Shown: positions 1-7,145 of the stretch, in pieces
Numbering within the stretch: position 1 is the first letter of the stretch
How the letters are laid out: each line of letters starts with the position of its first letter
Assembly: GCA_028682925.1 (NCBI GenBank)
Contig: JAJRAG010000005.1
Coordinates: 1 to 14,440 of the forward strand
Origin: Methanomassiliicoccales archaeon
GTDB taxonomy: Archaea; Thermoplasmatota; Thermoplasmata; Methanomassiliicoccales; JACIVX01
Reading direction: 5' to 3'
Length of the DNA: 14,440 nt
The notes under the pieces: generated by a model
The model's database searches: none
Told to the model about the DNA's origin: nothing
The model's input: the letters and a program-made list of their open reading frames with translations, nothing else
Position numbers and translations under genes: made by a program

Positions 1-1149
1 GCGCTCGGTGGGAATCTTCGTCGAATACACTTCTTGATAACTGGGTCCGATCCTCAGAAGATACTCTCAGATTTGACGAGGCACATAGAAGAGAACCCAA
101 TGATTTCGGTCCATCTCAATTCGACATTGACTGAAGTGACTGGATACGTGGGCAGTTTCAAATCCACTCTATCCAACGGGGACAAGATTGAGCACGGAGT
201 CATCATTGTCGCATCAGGTGGCGTCGAGTACAAGCCCAAGGAGTATCTGTACGGGAAAACCCCGAAGGTCATGACGCAGACTCAGTTGGGAGAGATGATA
301 GCTGCTGGGAACGTCGATGCCAAGCTGGTGGCCATAGTACAATGCGTCGGCTCGCGCAATGATGAGTTCACCAATTGCAGCAGAATATGCTGCTCTACCT
401 CGATGGCAAATGCCATCCAGTTGAAACGGAAGAATCCTGACACGGCCGTATATGTTTTGTACAAAGACATACGAACCTACGGGTTCAATGAAACCCACTA
501 CTCGGAGGCCGCAGGTCTCGGGATTGTGTTCTTGAGGTATGGCGAGGACGAGCCACCAGTGGTGGAGGAGAAGGATGGTCGATTGGTGCTCACCGTGAAG
601 GACCAGTTTCTGAAAGAACATTTCCAGATAAGACCCGACTTGGTCGTGCTCAATGCCGCCATACGTCCGAACCCAGACAATGAGGAACTGGCTCGCAAGC
701 TGAAAGTCCCACTGAGCAAAGACAAGTTCTTTCTCGAAGCTCACATGAAGCTCCGTCCTGTCGACTTCGCGACCGAAGGGATGTTCCTGGCCGGCCTCGC
801 ACAATGGCCGAAGTTCATCGAGGAGAGCATCTCCCAGGCCTGCGGAGCGGCTGCCAGAGCGATAACGATTCTTTCGAAGGATGAGATAGAGGCTGAGGGA
901 GCGGTTTCTGTCGTCGATGAGACGAGGTGCCGTGGATGCGGCAGGTGCGAGGAGGCTTGCGAATATGCAGCGGCGGTGGTCGAGGAGGTCTCGCCCGGTG
1001 TCCTGAAATCACACATCAACCCAGCTCTCTGCAAGGGGTGCGGTGCTTGTTCCGTCGCCTGCTGCAATGGAGCGATAGTGACGAAGCACTTCACTGATGA
1101 TCAGATACTGACGATGGTGGAAGAAGCGCTCAGGGAGGCGGTGGAATGA
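1..1149 (+). CDS. hdrA: HdrA-type iron-sulfur flavoprotein, C-terminal part (5' truncated by window edge)
   Basis: HdrA is the FAD-carrying, electron-bifurcating subunit of cytoplasmic heterodisulfide reductase. The reading frame is open from base 1, so the gene starts outside the window; the TTG at 34 is internal, because the residues before it (LGGNL) match the FAD-domain segment of the 1004-residue paralogue at 7146-10160. Visible parts are the end of the FAD/NAD(P)-type disulfide-reductase fold, the HdrA cysteine block (CVGSR followed by CSRICC, encoded near 343-400), and a C-terminal ferredoxin domain with two [4Fe-4S] motifs: CRGCGRC with a following C, and CKGCGAC ending in CC where the usual form is CP. 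The whole visible part aligns with the second half of the 1004-residue protein. Its stop overlaps the next start as ATGA. Family assignment is very secure. Whether the missing part is split or fused is unknown. Confidence 0.95.
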   Translation, partial: ALGGNLRRIHFLITGSDPQKILSDLTRHIEENPMISVHLNSTLTEVTGYVGSFKSTLSNGDKIEHGVIIVASGGVEYKPKEYLYGKTPKVMTQTQLGEMIAAGNVDAKLVAIVQCVGSRNDEFTNCSRICCSTSMANAIQLKRKNPDTAVYVLYKDIRTYGFNETHYSEAAGLGIVFLRYGEDEPPVVEEKDGRLVLTVKDQFLKEHFQIRPDLVVLNAAIRPNPDNEELARKLKVPLSKDKFFLEAHMKLRPVDFATEGMFLAGLAQWPKFIEESISQACGAAARAITILSKDEIEAEGAVSVVDETRCRGCGRCEEACEYAAAVVEEVSPGVLKSHINPALCKGCGACSVACCNGAIVTKHFTDDQILTMVEEALREAVE

Positions 1150-1565
1150 GCGATTTCGAGCCGAAGATAGTTGCGTTCTGTTGCAACTGGTGCTCATACG
1201 CCGGCGCTGACCTCGCGGGCGTGAGCAGGTTCCAATATCCACCGAATGCCAGAATCGTTCGTGTAATGTGCTCAGGAAGGGTTGAACCTCAATTCATACT
1301 TCGGGCATTCGAGCTTGGCGCGGATGGCGTTCTCGTCGCTGGTTGTCACATCGGTGATTGCCACTATGTCTCTGGCAACGAGAAGGCTCAGAAGAAGATC
1401 GAAGCCACGAAGGACCTGATTGATCAGTTGGGTATCGGTTCCACGAGGCTGCGTCTTGAGTGGATATCCGCTTCCGAAGGCTCCAAGTTTGCCGAGACGA
1501 TGAAGGATTTCATTGAGCATCTGAAGGGATTGGGACCGAATCCATTGAGGGAGGCTTCTGGTTGA
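1146..1565 (+). CDS. mvhD: MvhD-type [2Fe-2S] electron-transfer subunit (module A)
   Basis: MvhD is the small [2Fe-2S] protein that passes electrons between the hydrogenase (or another donor) and HdrA. At 139 residues it has the usual family length. It shows the family pattern: CCNWCSY with C13 and C16, MCSGR with C42, and GCHIGDCHY with C67 and C72. The ATG lies in an ATGA overlap with the HdrA stop, and the stop forms a TTGA overlap with the next gene, so translation is probably coupled. Unlike the two MvhD copies downstream, this one stops directly after the conserved GPNPL segment and neither carries nor is followed by a winged-helix-like domain. No hydrogenase gene is adjacent. The donor could be the MvhAG encoded further downstream or a different one; that is inference. 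Confidence 0.95.
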   Translation: MSDFEPKIVAFCCNWCSYAGADLAGVSRFQYPPNARIVRVMCSGRVEPQFILRAFELGADGVLVAGCHIGDCHYVSGNEKAQKKIEATKDLIDQLGIGSTRLRLEWISASEGSKFAETMKDFIEHLKGLGPNPLREASG

Positions 1566-2716
1566 GCGAGATCAAGAAGCTGATAGACGAAACGGGGGCC
1601 TTCGACTGCGTGGAGTGCGGCAAATGTACAAGCGTCTGCCCAGTAGCCAAGGTAGACACCAAGTTCGCGCCAAGGTTGATCGTCGTGAAGGCACTCGAAG
1701 GAGTGGACACGAATCTGGCCCAGGAGAAAGAGATGTGGTCATGCACCACCTGCGAGATATGCAATAAGATGTGTCCATATAAGGTAGACTTCACCGGGTT
1801 CATTCAGGGTCTTAGGTCTCAAGCTCATGATGCCGGGAATTTCCCTGTTCTTTCACAGGCCGGTGCGGTGCAGACCATGCAGCGGATCATGGCAAGAGGG
1901 TCGAAGCAGAATCGGCTTGGATGGCTTACCCCAGATCTCCGAGTAAAGGAAAAAGGCGACGTCTTCTTCTTCACTGGATGTGCAGTCCAGTTGGGGACAA
2001 TCTACTACGATAGAGCTGTAGAACTTCGGCAAACGCCGGCGAGCATAGTCAAGATCCTGAACAGTGCTGGAATCGAACCCGTTGTAAGCAACGACGAGGT
2101 CTGCTGCGGACATGATCTCATCTGGACTGGAGAGGAGGATCTGTTCATCAAACTAATGGACAGGAACGTCGAGACTATCAAACGTTCTGGTGCCAAGACC
2201 GTCGTCTTCTCCTGCCCAGAATGCATGCGAACCTTCGAAGTAGATTATCAGGAATTCCTGGGCGATTTCGATTTCGAACTCAAGCACATTTCGGAATACA
2301 TCATGGAACTTGTCGGCGAGGGCAAGATGCACTTCAACAAGGGAGATTCGAAGGTTACCTATCACGATTCGTGTCGACTGGGAAGACATCTTGGCATATA
2401 CGATTCTCCTCGGGAACTGCTCGATGAAATCGGGTTGGAATTGGTCGAGATGCCGAATTCAAGAGAGAAGTCCGCTTGCTGTGGGGTCAACGCTTTCGCG
2501 AATTGCAGCGAGATATCGAAGAAGCTGCAGCACGATCGAATTGTTGAGGCCATTGAGACTGGTGCTCAAGCGATGCTGACATTCTGTCCGAAATGTGTTG
2601 TGCACTTCAATTGCCTGTTGAACAGTCCCAAGTCGATGACCGAGAATGAAAAGCTGAAAATAGTCGTTAGGGAATTCGGGAATGCAATTGCGGAACGCCT
2701 GCAGGAAGGTGGTTGA
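1562..2716 (+). CDS. HdrD-like HdrC-HdrB fusion, soluble CCG-domain disulfide reductase subunit
   Basis: This 384-residue protein joins an HdrC-like N terminus to an HdrB-like C terminus. Two [4Fe-4S] ferredoxin motifs come first (C16, C19, C22, C26; then C61, C64, C67, C71). Two complete CCG domains follow: C140, C181-C182, C218, C221, and C271, C306-C307, C342, C345. In HdrB this arrangement binds two noncubane [4Fe-4S] clusters that reduce a disulfide. No membrane segment is visible, so the protein should be cytoplasmic and work with the adjacent HdrA. The TTG start at 1562 lies in a TTGA overlap with the mvhD stop, and no ATG nearby fits better. In methanogens the substrate is CoM-S-S-CoB; here no methanogenesis gene is in view, so the substrate is unknown. 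GlcF/GlpC-type CCG proteins are relatives, but the Hdr context favours a disulfide reductase. Confidence 0.9.
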   Translation: MSEIKKLIDETGAFDCVECGKCTSVCPVAKVDTKFAPRLIVVKALEGVDTNLAQEKEMWSCTTCEICNKMCPYKVDFTGFIQGLRSQAHDAGNFPVLSQAGAVQTMQRIMARGSKQNRLGWLTPDLRVKEKGDVFFFTGCAVQLGTIYYDRAVELRQTPASIVKILNSAGIEPVVSNDEVCCGHDLIWTGEEDLFIKLMDRNVETIKRSGAKTVVFSCPECMRTFEVDYQEFLGDFDFELKHISEYIMELVGEGKMHFNKGDSKVTYHDSCRLGRHLGIYDSPRELLDEIGLELVEMPNSREKSACCGVNAFANCSEISKKLQHDRIVEAIETGAQAMLTFCPKCVVHFNCLLNSPKSMTENEKLKIVVREFGNAIAERLQEGG

Positions 2717-3083
2717 TCTGGCAGATATCCGACCCGATAGTCCCGACAAGCGCTACTTGATGGTGGAGCTCTCGTGCGCAGATAGGAAATGCAATCCATG
2801 CACGTACCCCAACTGTCAACGATTTGCGCGTGAGAGGATCAAGAAACCTGTCGTCTCAAGTAGAATGTTCGAGGTGAGCAAGCCCATCGTGAAGCAGGAT
2901 CAGTCCCGCCAACGATATGTACTTCTCGAATTGTCATGTTCGGAGAGGAAGTGCAATCCATGCACATATCCCAACTGCCAGAGGTATAGGCGAGAACTCG
3001 CGAAGAAGAAGCCGTTCAAAGTAAAGGTCTCTGAGCTTTCCGGGGATGTGGATCTCAAGAACCTGCTCGGAGAACGAACTTAA
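2682..3083 (+). CDS. Small protein with a duplicated four-cysteine motif, unknown family
   Basis: I do not recognise this family. The product has up to 133 residues and contains two near-identical units 54 residues apart. Each unit has the pattern C-x4-C-x2-C-x4-C with the shared core RKCNPCTYPNCQR: C32, C37, C40, C45 and C86, C91, C94, C99. Each is preceded by an R-Y-hydrophobic-ELSC segment and followed by a basic stretch. Four cysteines per unit suggest one [4Fe-4S] cluster or one Zn per unit. No signal peptide or membrane segment is visible. The start is uncertain: ATG 2682 overlaps the previous gene by 35 bases, while GTG 2709 overlaps by 8 and would remove nine residues before the conserved part. 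Position directly behind the HdrD-like gene, in the same orientation, suggests a partner or assembly factor for that subunit; this is inference. Confidence 0.8.
   Translation: MQLRNACRKVVDLADIRPDSPDKRYLMVELSCADRKCNPCTYPNCQRFARERIKKPVVSSRMFEVSKPIVKQDQSRQRYVLLELSCSERKCNPCTYPNCQRYRRELAKKKPFKVKVSELSGDVDLKNLLGERT
2748..3005 (+). repeat. Two in-gene direct repeats encoding the Cys4 motif
   Basis: Two units of roughly 95 bases start at about 2748 and 2910, a period of 162 bases. They encode matching protein segments, and the DNA stays very similar over the cysteine core (GCAATCCATGCAC in both). This is an internal gene duplication, not a mobile or intergenic repeat. Confidence 0.8.
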
Positions 3084-3248
3084 GTGTCTAGACAGGAAGC
3101 CTCGCCCATCGAATACGATGCCGCGAGGCAGAAACATCGGAGAATCAGGAAAGAAATCGCTGGTGTTGATGAACCCAGCAAAAAGATTAAGGAGCGAATC
3201 ATAATTCGGACGAGAAGGAGAGGAATACAATGGAACGATCTGTACTAG
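3084..3248 (+). CDS. Possible 54-residue basic protein (doubtful)
   Basis: A GTG immediately follows the stop of the Cys-motif gene, in the same frame, and opens a 54-codon frame that ends at TAG 3246-3248, overlapping the next hdrA start by 19 bases. GGAG at 3069-3072 lies about 12 bases upstream, which is too far for a good ribosome site. The product would be rich in Lys and Arg with no recognisable domain. It may be chance, and the stretch may simply be the 146-base spacer between modules A and B. It is listed because the spacer is otherwise unexplained and the frame is fully open. Confidence 0.2.
   Translation: MSRQEASPIEYDAARQKHRRIRKEIAGVDEPSKKIKERIIIRTRRRGIQWNDLY
3213..3222 (+). promoter_or_regulatory. 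Strong ribosome binding site for the split hdrA
   Basis: The purine run GAAGGAGAGG lies 7 bases before ATG 3230 and fixes that start. Unlike most genes in this cluster, this one has its own spacer and ribosome site instead of a stop-start overlap. The AT-richer stretch just upstream (3182-3206) could hold an archaeal promoter, but no clear TATA box can be assigned. Confidence 0.6.
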
Positions 3249-4534
3249 TTGTCGGAAGTGGTGTCGCTGGCATTCAAGCGTCATTAGATCTCGCGGACAA
3301 AGGGGTCATTGTCCATCTAGTGGAAAAGGATCCGAGCATTGGTGGTCGGATGGCTCAGTTGGACAAGACCTTCCCCACGAACGATTGTTCCATTTGCATT
3401 CTAGCGCCGAAAATGGCTGATTGCTATGGCCATCCCAACATAAACGTTCTCACTTACTCTGAGCTCATCGGGCTCGACGGTCACAAGGGACGCTTCAAGG
3501 CCAAGGTGTTGAAGAAGGCGAGGTACGTCGATGAATCGAAATGTACGGGTTGCGGGGAGTGCCTGGTGAAATGTCCAACCAAGGGGATCCCAAGCGAATT
3601 TGAGATGGGGCTTTCTACCCGCCGTGCAATTTACATGCCATTTCTGCAGGCCGTTCCGAGGGTCGCGACGATCGATCGTGAGCACTGCAAACACCTGACT
3701 GAGGGGAAATGCGGAGTGTGCAAGAAGGTCTGCAAGCGAGAGGCCATTGACTACGAGATGAAGGATGCCGTTTTGGAGTTCGAGGTCGGTGCAGTGATAG
3801 TCGCGACAGGGTTCGACGTCTGGAATCCAATGGTCGCCAGCGAGTACGGCTATGGCAGATTCCCGAACGTTTTCATTGCGATGGAGTATGAGCGCATTAT
3901 AAACGCCGCAGGACCGACCAGTGGTCACATAAGAAGGAGGTCCGACGGGGGAGAGCCAAGAACCATCGCATTCATCCAGTGCGTGGGATCCAGGAACGTA
4001 CAGCTCAACCATCCGTATTGTTGTTCTGTCTGCTGCATGCACTCGACCAAGGAGGCGATGCTTGCAAAGGAGCACAAGGACGACGTGAAGACCACAATCT
4101 TCTACAAGGACATGCGGGCTTGCGCAAAAGGCTTTTATGAGTACGTGGTCAGGGCGCAGCGTGACTACAACGTAGAGTATGTCAATTCAGACGCCACAGT
4201 TCAGGAAGAGACAGAGGATCACAACCCTGTCGTGTCATTCGATGTTGGGGGAAGGTCCGTCCGAAAGGAGTTCGACATGGTGGTCCTCGCCACTTCGTTG
4301 GTTCCGAGAGCAACCAACGCGCAGCTCTCGAAGGTGCTGGGCGTGCAATTGGACGAGTTCGGGTTCATCAAATCGAAGGATCGTATATTTTCCCCAGTGG
4401 AAACGAATGTTCCAGGCATATATGTTGCAGGATATTGTGGCGGACCCGCAGACATCCCTGAATCGGTCGCACAGGGATCCGCTGCCGCAGCGAAGGCGGC
4501 CGAGACTCTTGTCGAAGCGAGGGTGTTTGCATGA
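3230..4534 (+). CDS. hdrA: HdrA-like flavoprotein, first half of a split HdrA pair
   Basis: This 434-residue protein begins directly with the FAD-binding GSGVAG motif (G9-G14), so it lacks the HdrA N-terminal CHCG domain. It carries the ferredoxin domain inserted in the HdrA flavoprotein fold: C105, C108, C111, C115 and then C153, C161, C164, C168, whose first gap is lengthened to seven residues. The HdrA cysteine block follows (C251, then C264, C265, C268, C269). It ends after the FAD domain without a C-terminal ferredoxin domain. It corresponds throughout to roughly residues 1-440 of the fused protein at 7146-10160. The stop overlaps the next start as ATGA, at the same place where the fused protein has its linker. 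It is very likely a stable partner of the next gene product, together supplying two flavin sites. Confidence 0.93.
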   Translation: MERSVLVVGSGVAGIQASLDLADKGVIVHLVEKDPSIGGRMAQLDKTFPTNDCSICILAPKMADCYGHPNINVLTYSELIGLDGHKGRFKAKVLKKARYVDESKCTGCGECLVKCPTKGIPSEFEMGLSTRRAIYMPFLQAVPRVATIDREHCKHLTEGKCGVCKKVCKREAIDYEMKDAVLEFEVGAVIVATGFDVWNPMVASEYGYGRFPNVFIAMEYERIINAAGPTSGHIRRRSDGGEPRTIAFIQCVGSRNVQLNHPYCCSVCCMHSTKEAMLAKEHKDDVKTTIFYKDMRACAKGFYEYVVRAQRDYNVEYVNSDATVQEETEDHNPVVSFDVGGRSVRKEFDMVVLATSLVPRATNAQLSKVLGVQLDEFGFIKSKDRIFSPVETNVPGIYVAGYCGGPADIPESVAQGSAAAAKAAETLVEARVFA

Positions 4535-6375
4535 AGGAAGATATTAGAATCGGGGTCTTTGTCTGTCACTGCGGGACGAACATCGGTGGTTTCGTCGACG
4601 TCCCCTCAGTCGTGGAATACTCGAGAACGCTCCCTGGTGTCATCTACGCGACAGGCAATCTTTACACGTGTGCTGAGGATGGACTTGCTTCAATACGTGA
4701 CGCAATCAAGGAGCACCACCTTAACAGAGTGATTGTGGCATCATGCACTCCGAGAACCCACGCCCCGCTTTTCCAGGGCGTGTGCGAGGAGGCAGGTCTC
4801 AACAAGTATCTTTTCACATTCGTGAACATAAGAGAACACTGCTCCTGGGTTCACATGAAGGAAGGGCCGAAGGCTACGGAGAAGGCGAAGGATCTGGTCA
4901 GGATGGGAGTTGCCAGGGCCCAGCTGCTTGAGCCTAAGGAAGAGGCCCGCATCGATGTGGAACCCAAGGCACTTGTCATTGGTGGCGGCATCTCAGGGAT
5001 GGTGGCAGCAACATCTATTGCTAATCACGGATTCCCTGTCTATCTAGTTGAAAAGGAAGCCGATTTTGGAGGATTCGTAAGGAATCTGAACAATCTGTAC
5101 CTCGGAGGCAAGGACGCAACCGAGATGCTCAAGCCAATCGTGGACCAGGTGACCTCAAACAAGAATATCATCAAGTGTTTGAAGTCCAAGGTTGCCGGGG
5201 TCGATGGGTTCATTGGCAACTACCAGGTCGCTCTGGACGTCGACGGAAAAGAGGTCAAAGACAAGGTCGGCGTGATCGTTTTGGCGACTGGGGCCGACGA
5301 ATATGTCCCGGAGGGGCTTTTTGGGTACGATCTCTATGAGAATGTGGTGACTCTGACAGAGTTCGAGATCCTCTGTAAAAGAAAGACCCTCCCTAAGATC
5401 AGCAGCATCGCTTTCATACAGTGCGTGGGTTCAAGAGGACATGTGAAATCCTACTGCTCTCGAATTTGCTGCAATGTCGCGATAAAGAACGCTTTGAATA
5501 TCGCTGAGAACTACCAGAACATCCTGGGGAAGGACGAGAGAGGTGCCGTAGTCGAGAAGGTCGGAGTCGACATGAAGGCACCGGAGGAAATAGCCGAGCG
5601 CAGGAGAAGGAGAAGAGGGCGGAGGGACCGTGAAGGGGGCGAGGAGGAGGCGGAGGCTCCGGCACCATCCGAGGGAATAGAGATTGCGATCTTCAATCGG
5701 GACATAATGTCTTATGGGCTTGAGCACGAGCTCAACTACAACAAGGCGAGGGAGAAGCACGTGAGGTTTGTGAGGTATTCGCCCGCAAATCCTCCGAAGG
5801 TCTATACGGAAAACGGCAAACTCGTGGTAGATTACTGGCATGATACTCTGAAGCTTCAGAGAAAGATGAATGTGGATATGATCGTGCTTTCGACTCCTCT
5901 GGTGAGCCCACCAAGTGCTCCTGGGATCTCCAAGTTGCTTAAGGTCCCACTCGGTCAGGATGGTTTCTTCCTCGAGGCTCACGTCAAACTGAGACCCGTC
6001 GATTTCGCCACCGATGGCATTTTCGTTTGCGGCACTGCGAAGGGACCAGCGGACATCACTGAATGTGTGTTCCAGGCTCAGGCCGCTGCCTCGAGAGCAG
6101 CGATACCTCTTGCAAGGGGATACGTTCAAGCTGAAGCCCTGACCGCAATCGTCGACGCAGACATTTGCACGGGATGCGGTACCTGCATCGAGGTCTGTCC
6201 GTATGGAGCCCTAAGAAAGAACATGGACGGCGTGGCCGAAGTGATCGTTGCGGCCTGCAAAGGATGCGGTTGCTGCGGTGCCACCTGTCCCGAGGGCGCC
6301 ATAGACCTGTCACACTACACAGATTCACAGCTCTTGGCGGAAGCCAAGGCGGCCCTGCAGGAGGCTATCCAATGA
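4531..6375 (+). CDS. hdrA: HdrA-like flavoprotein, second half of a split HdrA pair
   Basis: This 614-residue protein has, in order, the HdrA N-terminal domain with CHCGTNIGG (C12, C14), an FAD-binding GGGISG motif (residues 151-156), the cysteine block CVGSR (C298) with YCSRICC (C309, C313, C314), and a C-terminal two-cluster ferredoxin domain beginning at C546 and C576. The inserted ferredoxin domain is absent; it is present in the preceding protein, so the two are complementary. Residues of roughly 331-381 form an insertion missing from both paralogues, with an Arg-rich run followed by a Glu/Ala/Pro-rich run, probably a flexible surface loop. ATGA overlaps join it to both neighbours, which points to coupled translation. 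The HdrA family is certain. Which of the two flavins bifurcates cannot be read from the sequence. Confidence 0.94.
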   Translation: MKEDIRIGVFVCHCGTNIGGFVDVPSVVEYSRTLPGVIYATGNLYTCAEDGLASIRDAIKEHHLNRVIVASCTPRTHAPLFQGVCEEAGLNKYLFTFVNIREHCSWVHMKEGPKATEKAKDLVRMGVARAQLLEPKEEARIDVEPKALVIGGGISGMVAATSIANHGFPVYLVEKEADFGGFVRNLNNLYLGGKDATEMLKPIVDQVTSNKNIIKCLKSKVAGVDGFIGNYQVALDVDGKEVKDKVGVIVLATGADEYVPEGLFGYDLYENVVTLTEFEILCKRKTLPKISSIAFIQCVGSRGHVKSYCSRICCNVAIKNALNIAENYQNILGKDERGAVVEKVGVDMKAPEEIAERRRRRRGRRDREGGEEEAEAPAPSEGIEIAIFNRDIMSYGLEHELNYNKAREKHVRFVRYSPANPPKVYTENGKLVVDYWHDTLKLQRKMNVDMIVLSTPLVSPPSAPGISKLLKVPLGQDGFFLEAHVKLRPVDFATDGIFVCGTAKGPADITECVFQAQAAASRAAIPLARGYVQAEALTAIVDADICTGCGTCIEVCPYGALRKNMDGVAEVIVAACKGCGCCGATCPEGAIDLSHYTDSQLLAEAKAALQEAIQ

Positions 6376-7145
6376 ACTCATTCGAACCAAAAATCATCGG
6401 ATTCTTGTGCAATTGGTGCTCCTATGCTGGTGCCGATCTTGCAGGTGTGAGCAGATTCCAGTATTCGCCGAACATCAGGGTCATAAGGGTCATGTGCAGC
6501 ACTCGCATCAGCCCGAATCTCGTTCTCGAGGTTTTCAAATCTGGGGCCGATGGTGTCATAGTGGGAGGTTGTCACATAGGTGACTGCCACTACATGACTG
6601 GAAATTACTACACCGACAAAAGGATGAAGCTGACAAAGGAGCTGGTCGAACTCGCTGGAATTGAGCCCGAGAGGCTCGCGCTCGAGTGGATCTCCGCGTC
6701 GGAGGGTGAGAAGTTCGCGAGGGTCGTAACGGAGTTCGTCGATCGCATCCGCCACCTTGGTCCTATTCCTACGAAGAACGATCAGAAGCTGATGAAGCGA
6801 CTCGAGGCAGCGGCCGAAGCATCAAAGTTGTTCAGATTGAGACTGCTTTCGGGGAAGGAACTCAGGCTGACGGGAAAGGGGAACGTGTACGGAGAGATGA
6901 TCGAGGCGGAGAAGATGGACGAGATTCTCGATTCCGCTGTGAATGATGAATATGATCGAAGCCTCATCCTCGAACTGACAAAGAACAACGCATTGTCTGT
7001 GAAGGAGCTGGCATCTGAGATTGGCAAATCGGCAGAAGCGACGCTGGGCCATGTCGCGACACTGAGGGCGAGAAATCTCCTTTCAATTTGCTCGATAGAT
7101 GGCTTCACCCCGAGGTACAAAGCGATCAGACTGGGAGGTGCTTAG
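6372..7145 (+). CDS. mvhD: MvhD-type [2Fe-2S] subunit fused to a C-terminal winged-helix-like domain
   Basis: The start is the ATG in the ATGA overlap with the previous stop, giving 257 residues; the frame is open further upstream but only inside the preceding gene. Residues 1-137 or so are MvhD: C13 and C16 in LCNWCSY (the first Cys of the usual CC is Leu here), C42, and GCHIGDCHY. After the conserved GPIP segment comes about 120 extra residues: a charged helical stretch, a KGNVYGEM segment, and a helix-turn-helix-like region near residues 196-240 resembling winged-helix DNA-binding folds. The same extra domain is encoded as a separate protein at 10659-10994. It may anchor or regulate the complex, or bind DNA in response to redox state. 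The MvhD assignment is firm; the winged-helix call is by pattern only. Confidence 0.9.
   Translation: MNSFEPKIIGFLCNWCSYAGADLAGVSRFQYSPNIRVIRVMCSTRISPNLVLEVFKSGADGVIVGGCHIGDCHYMTGNYYTDKRMKLTKELVELAGIEPERLALEWISASEGEKFARVVTEFVDRIRHLGPIPTKNDQKLMKRLEAAAEASKLFRLRLLSGKELRLTGKGNVYGEMIEAEKMDEILDSAVNDEYDRSLILELTKNNALSVKELASEIGKSAEATLGHVATLRARNLLSICSIDGFTPRYKAIRLGGA
7134..7140 (+). promoter_or_regulatory. Ribosome binding site GGAGGTG for the fused hdrA
   Basis: GGAGGTG lies inside the end of the MvhD-winged-helix gene, 5 bases before ATG 7146. It is an excellent match to the archaeal anti-Shine-Dalgarno sequence and supports this start, where stop TAG and start ATG abut with no gap. Confidence 0.75.

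Noticed and set aside
34..36. TTG at 34 as the start of the first gene
   Set aside because: The frame is open to base 1 and the residues before the TTG match the FAD domain of the paralogue, so the gene is truncated by the window edge.
3401..4075. Long minus-strand open frame (224 residues) opposite the split hdrA
   Set aside because: It lies wholly opposite a gene with clear HdrA motifs, has no recognisable domain, and is explained by the codon bias of the plus-strand gene. The same reasoning removes the long minus-strand frames at 5431-6129, 9285-9983 and 12220-13080.
6165..6371. Upstream extension of the MvhD-winged-helix gene to an earlier ATG at 6165
   Set aside because: The added residues lie inside the C-terminal ferredoxin domain of the preceding HdrA gene in another frame. 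The ATG at 6372 in the ATGA overlap matches the N terminus of the other MvhD copies.
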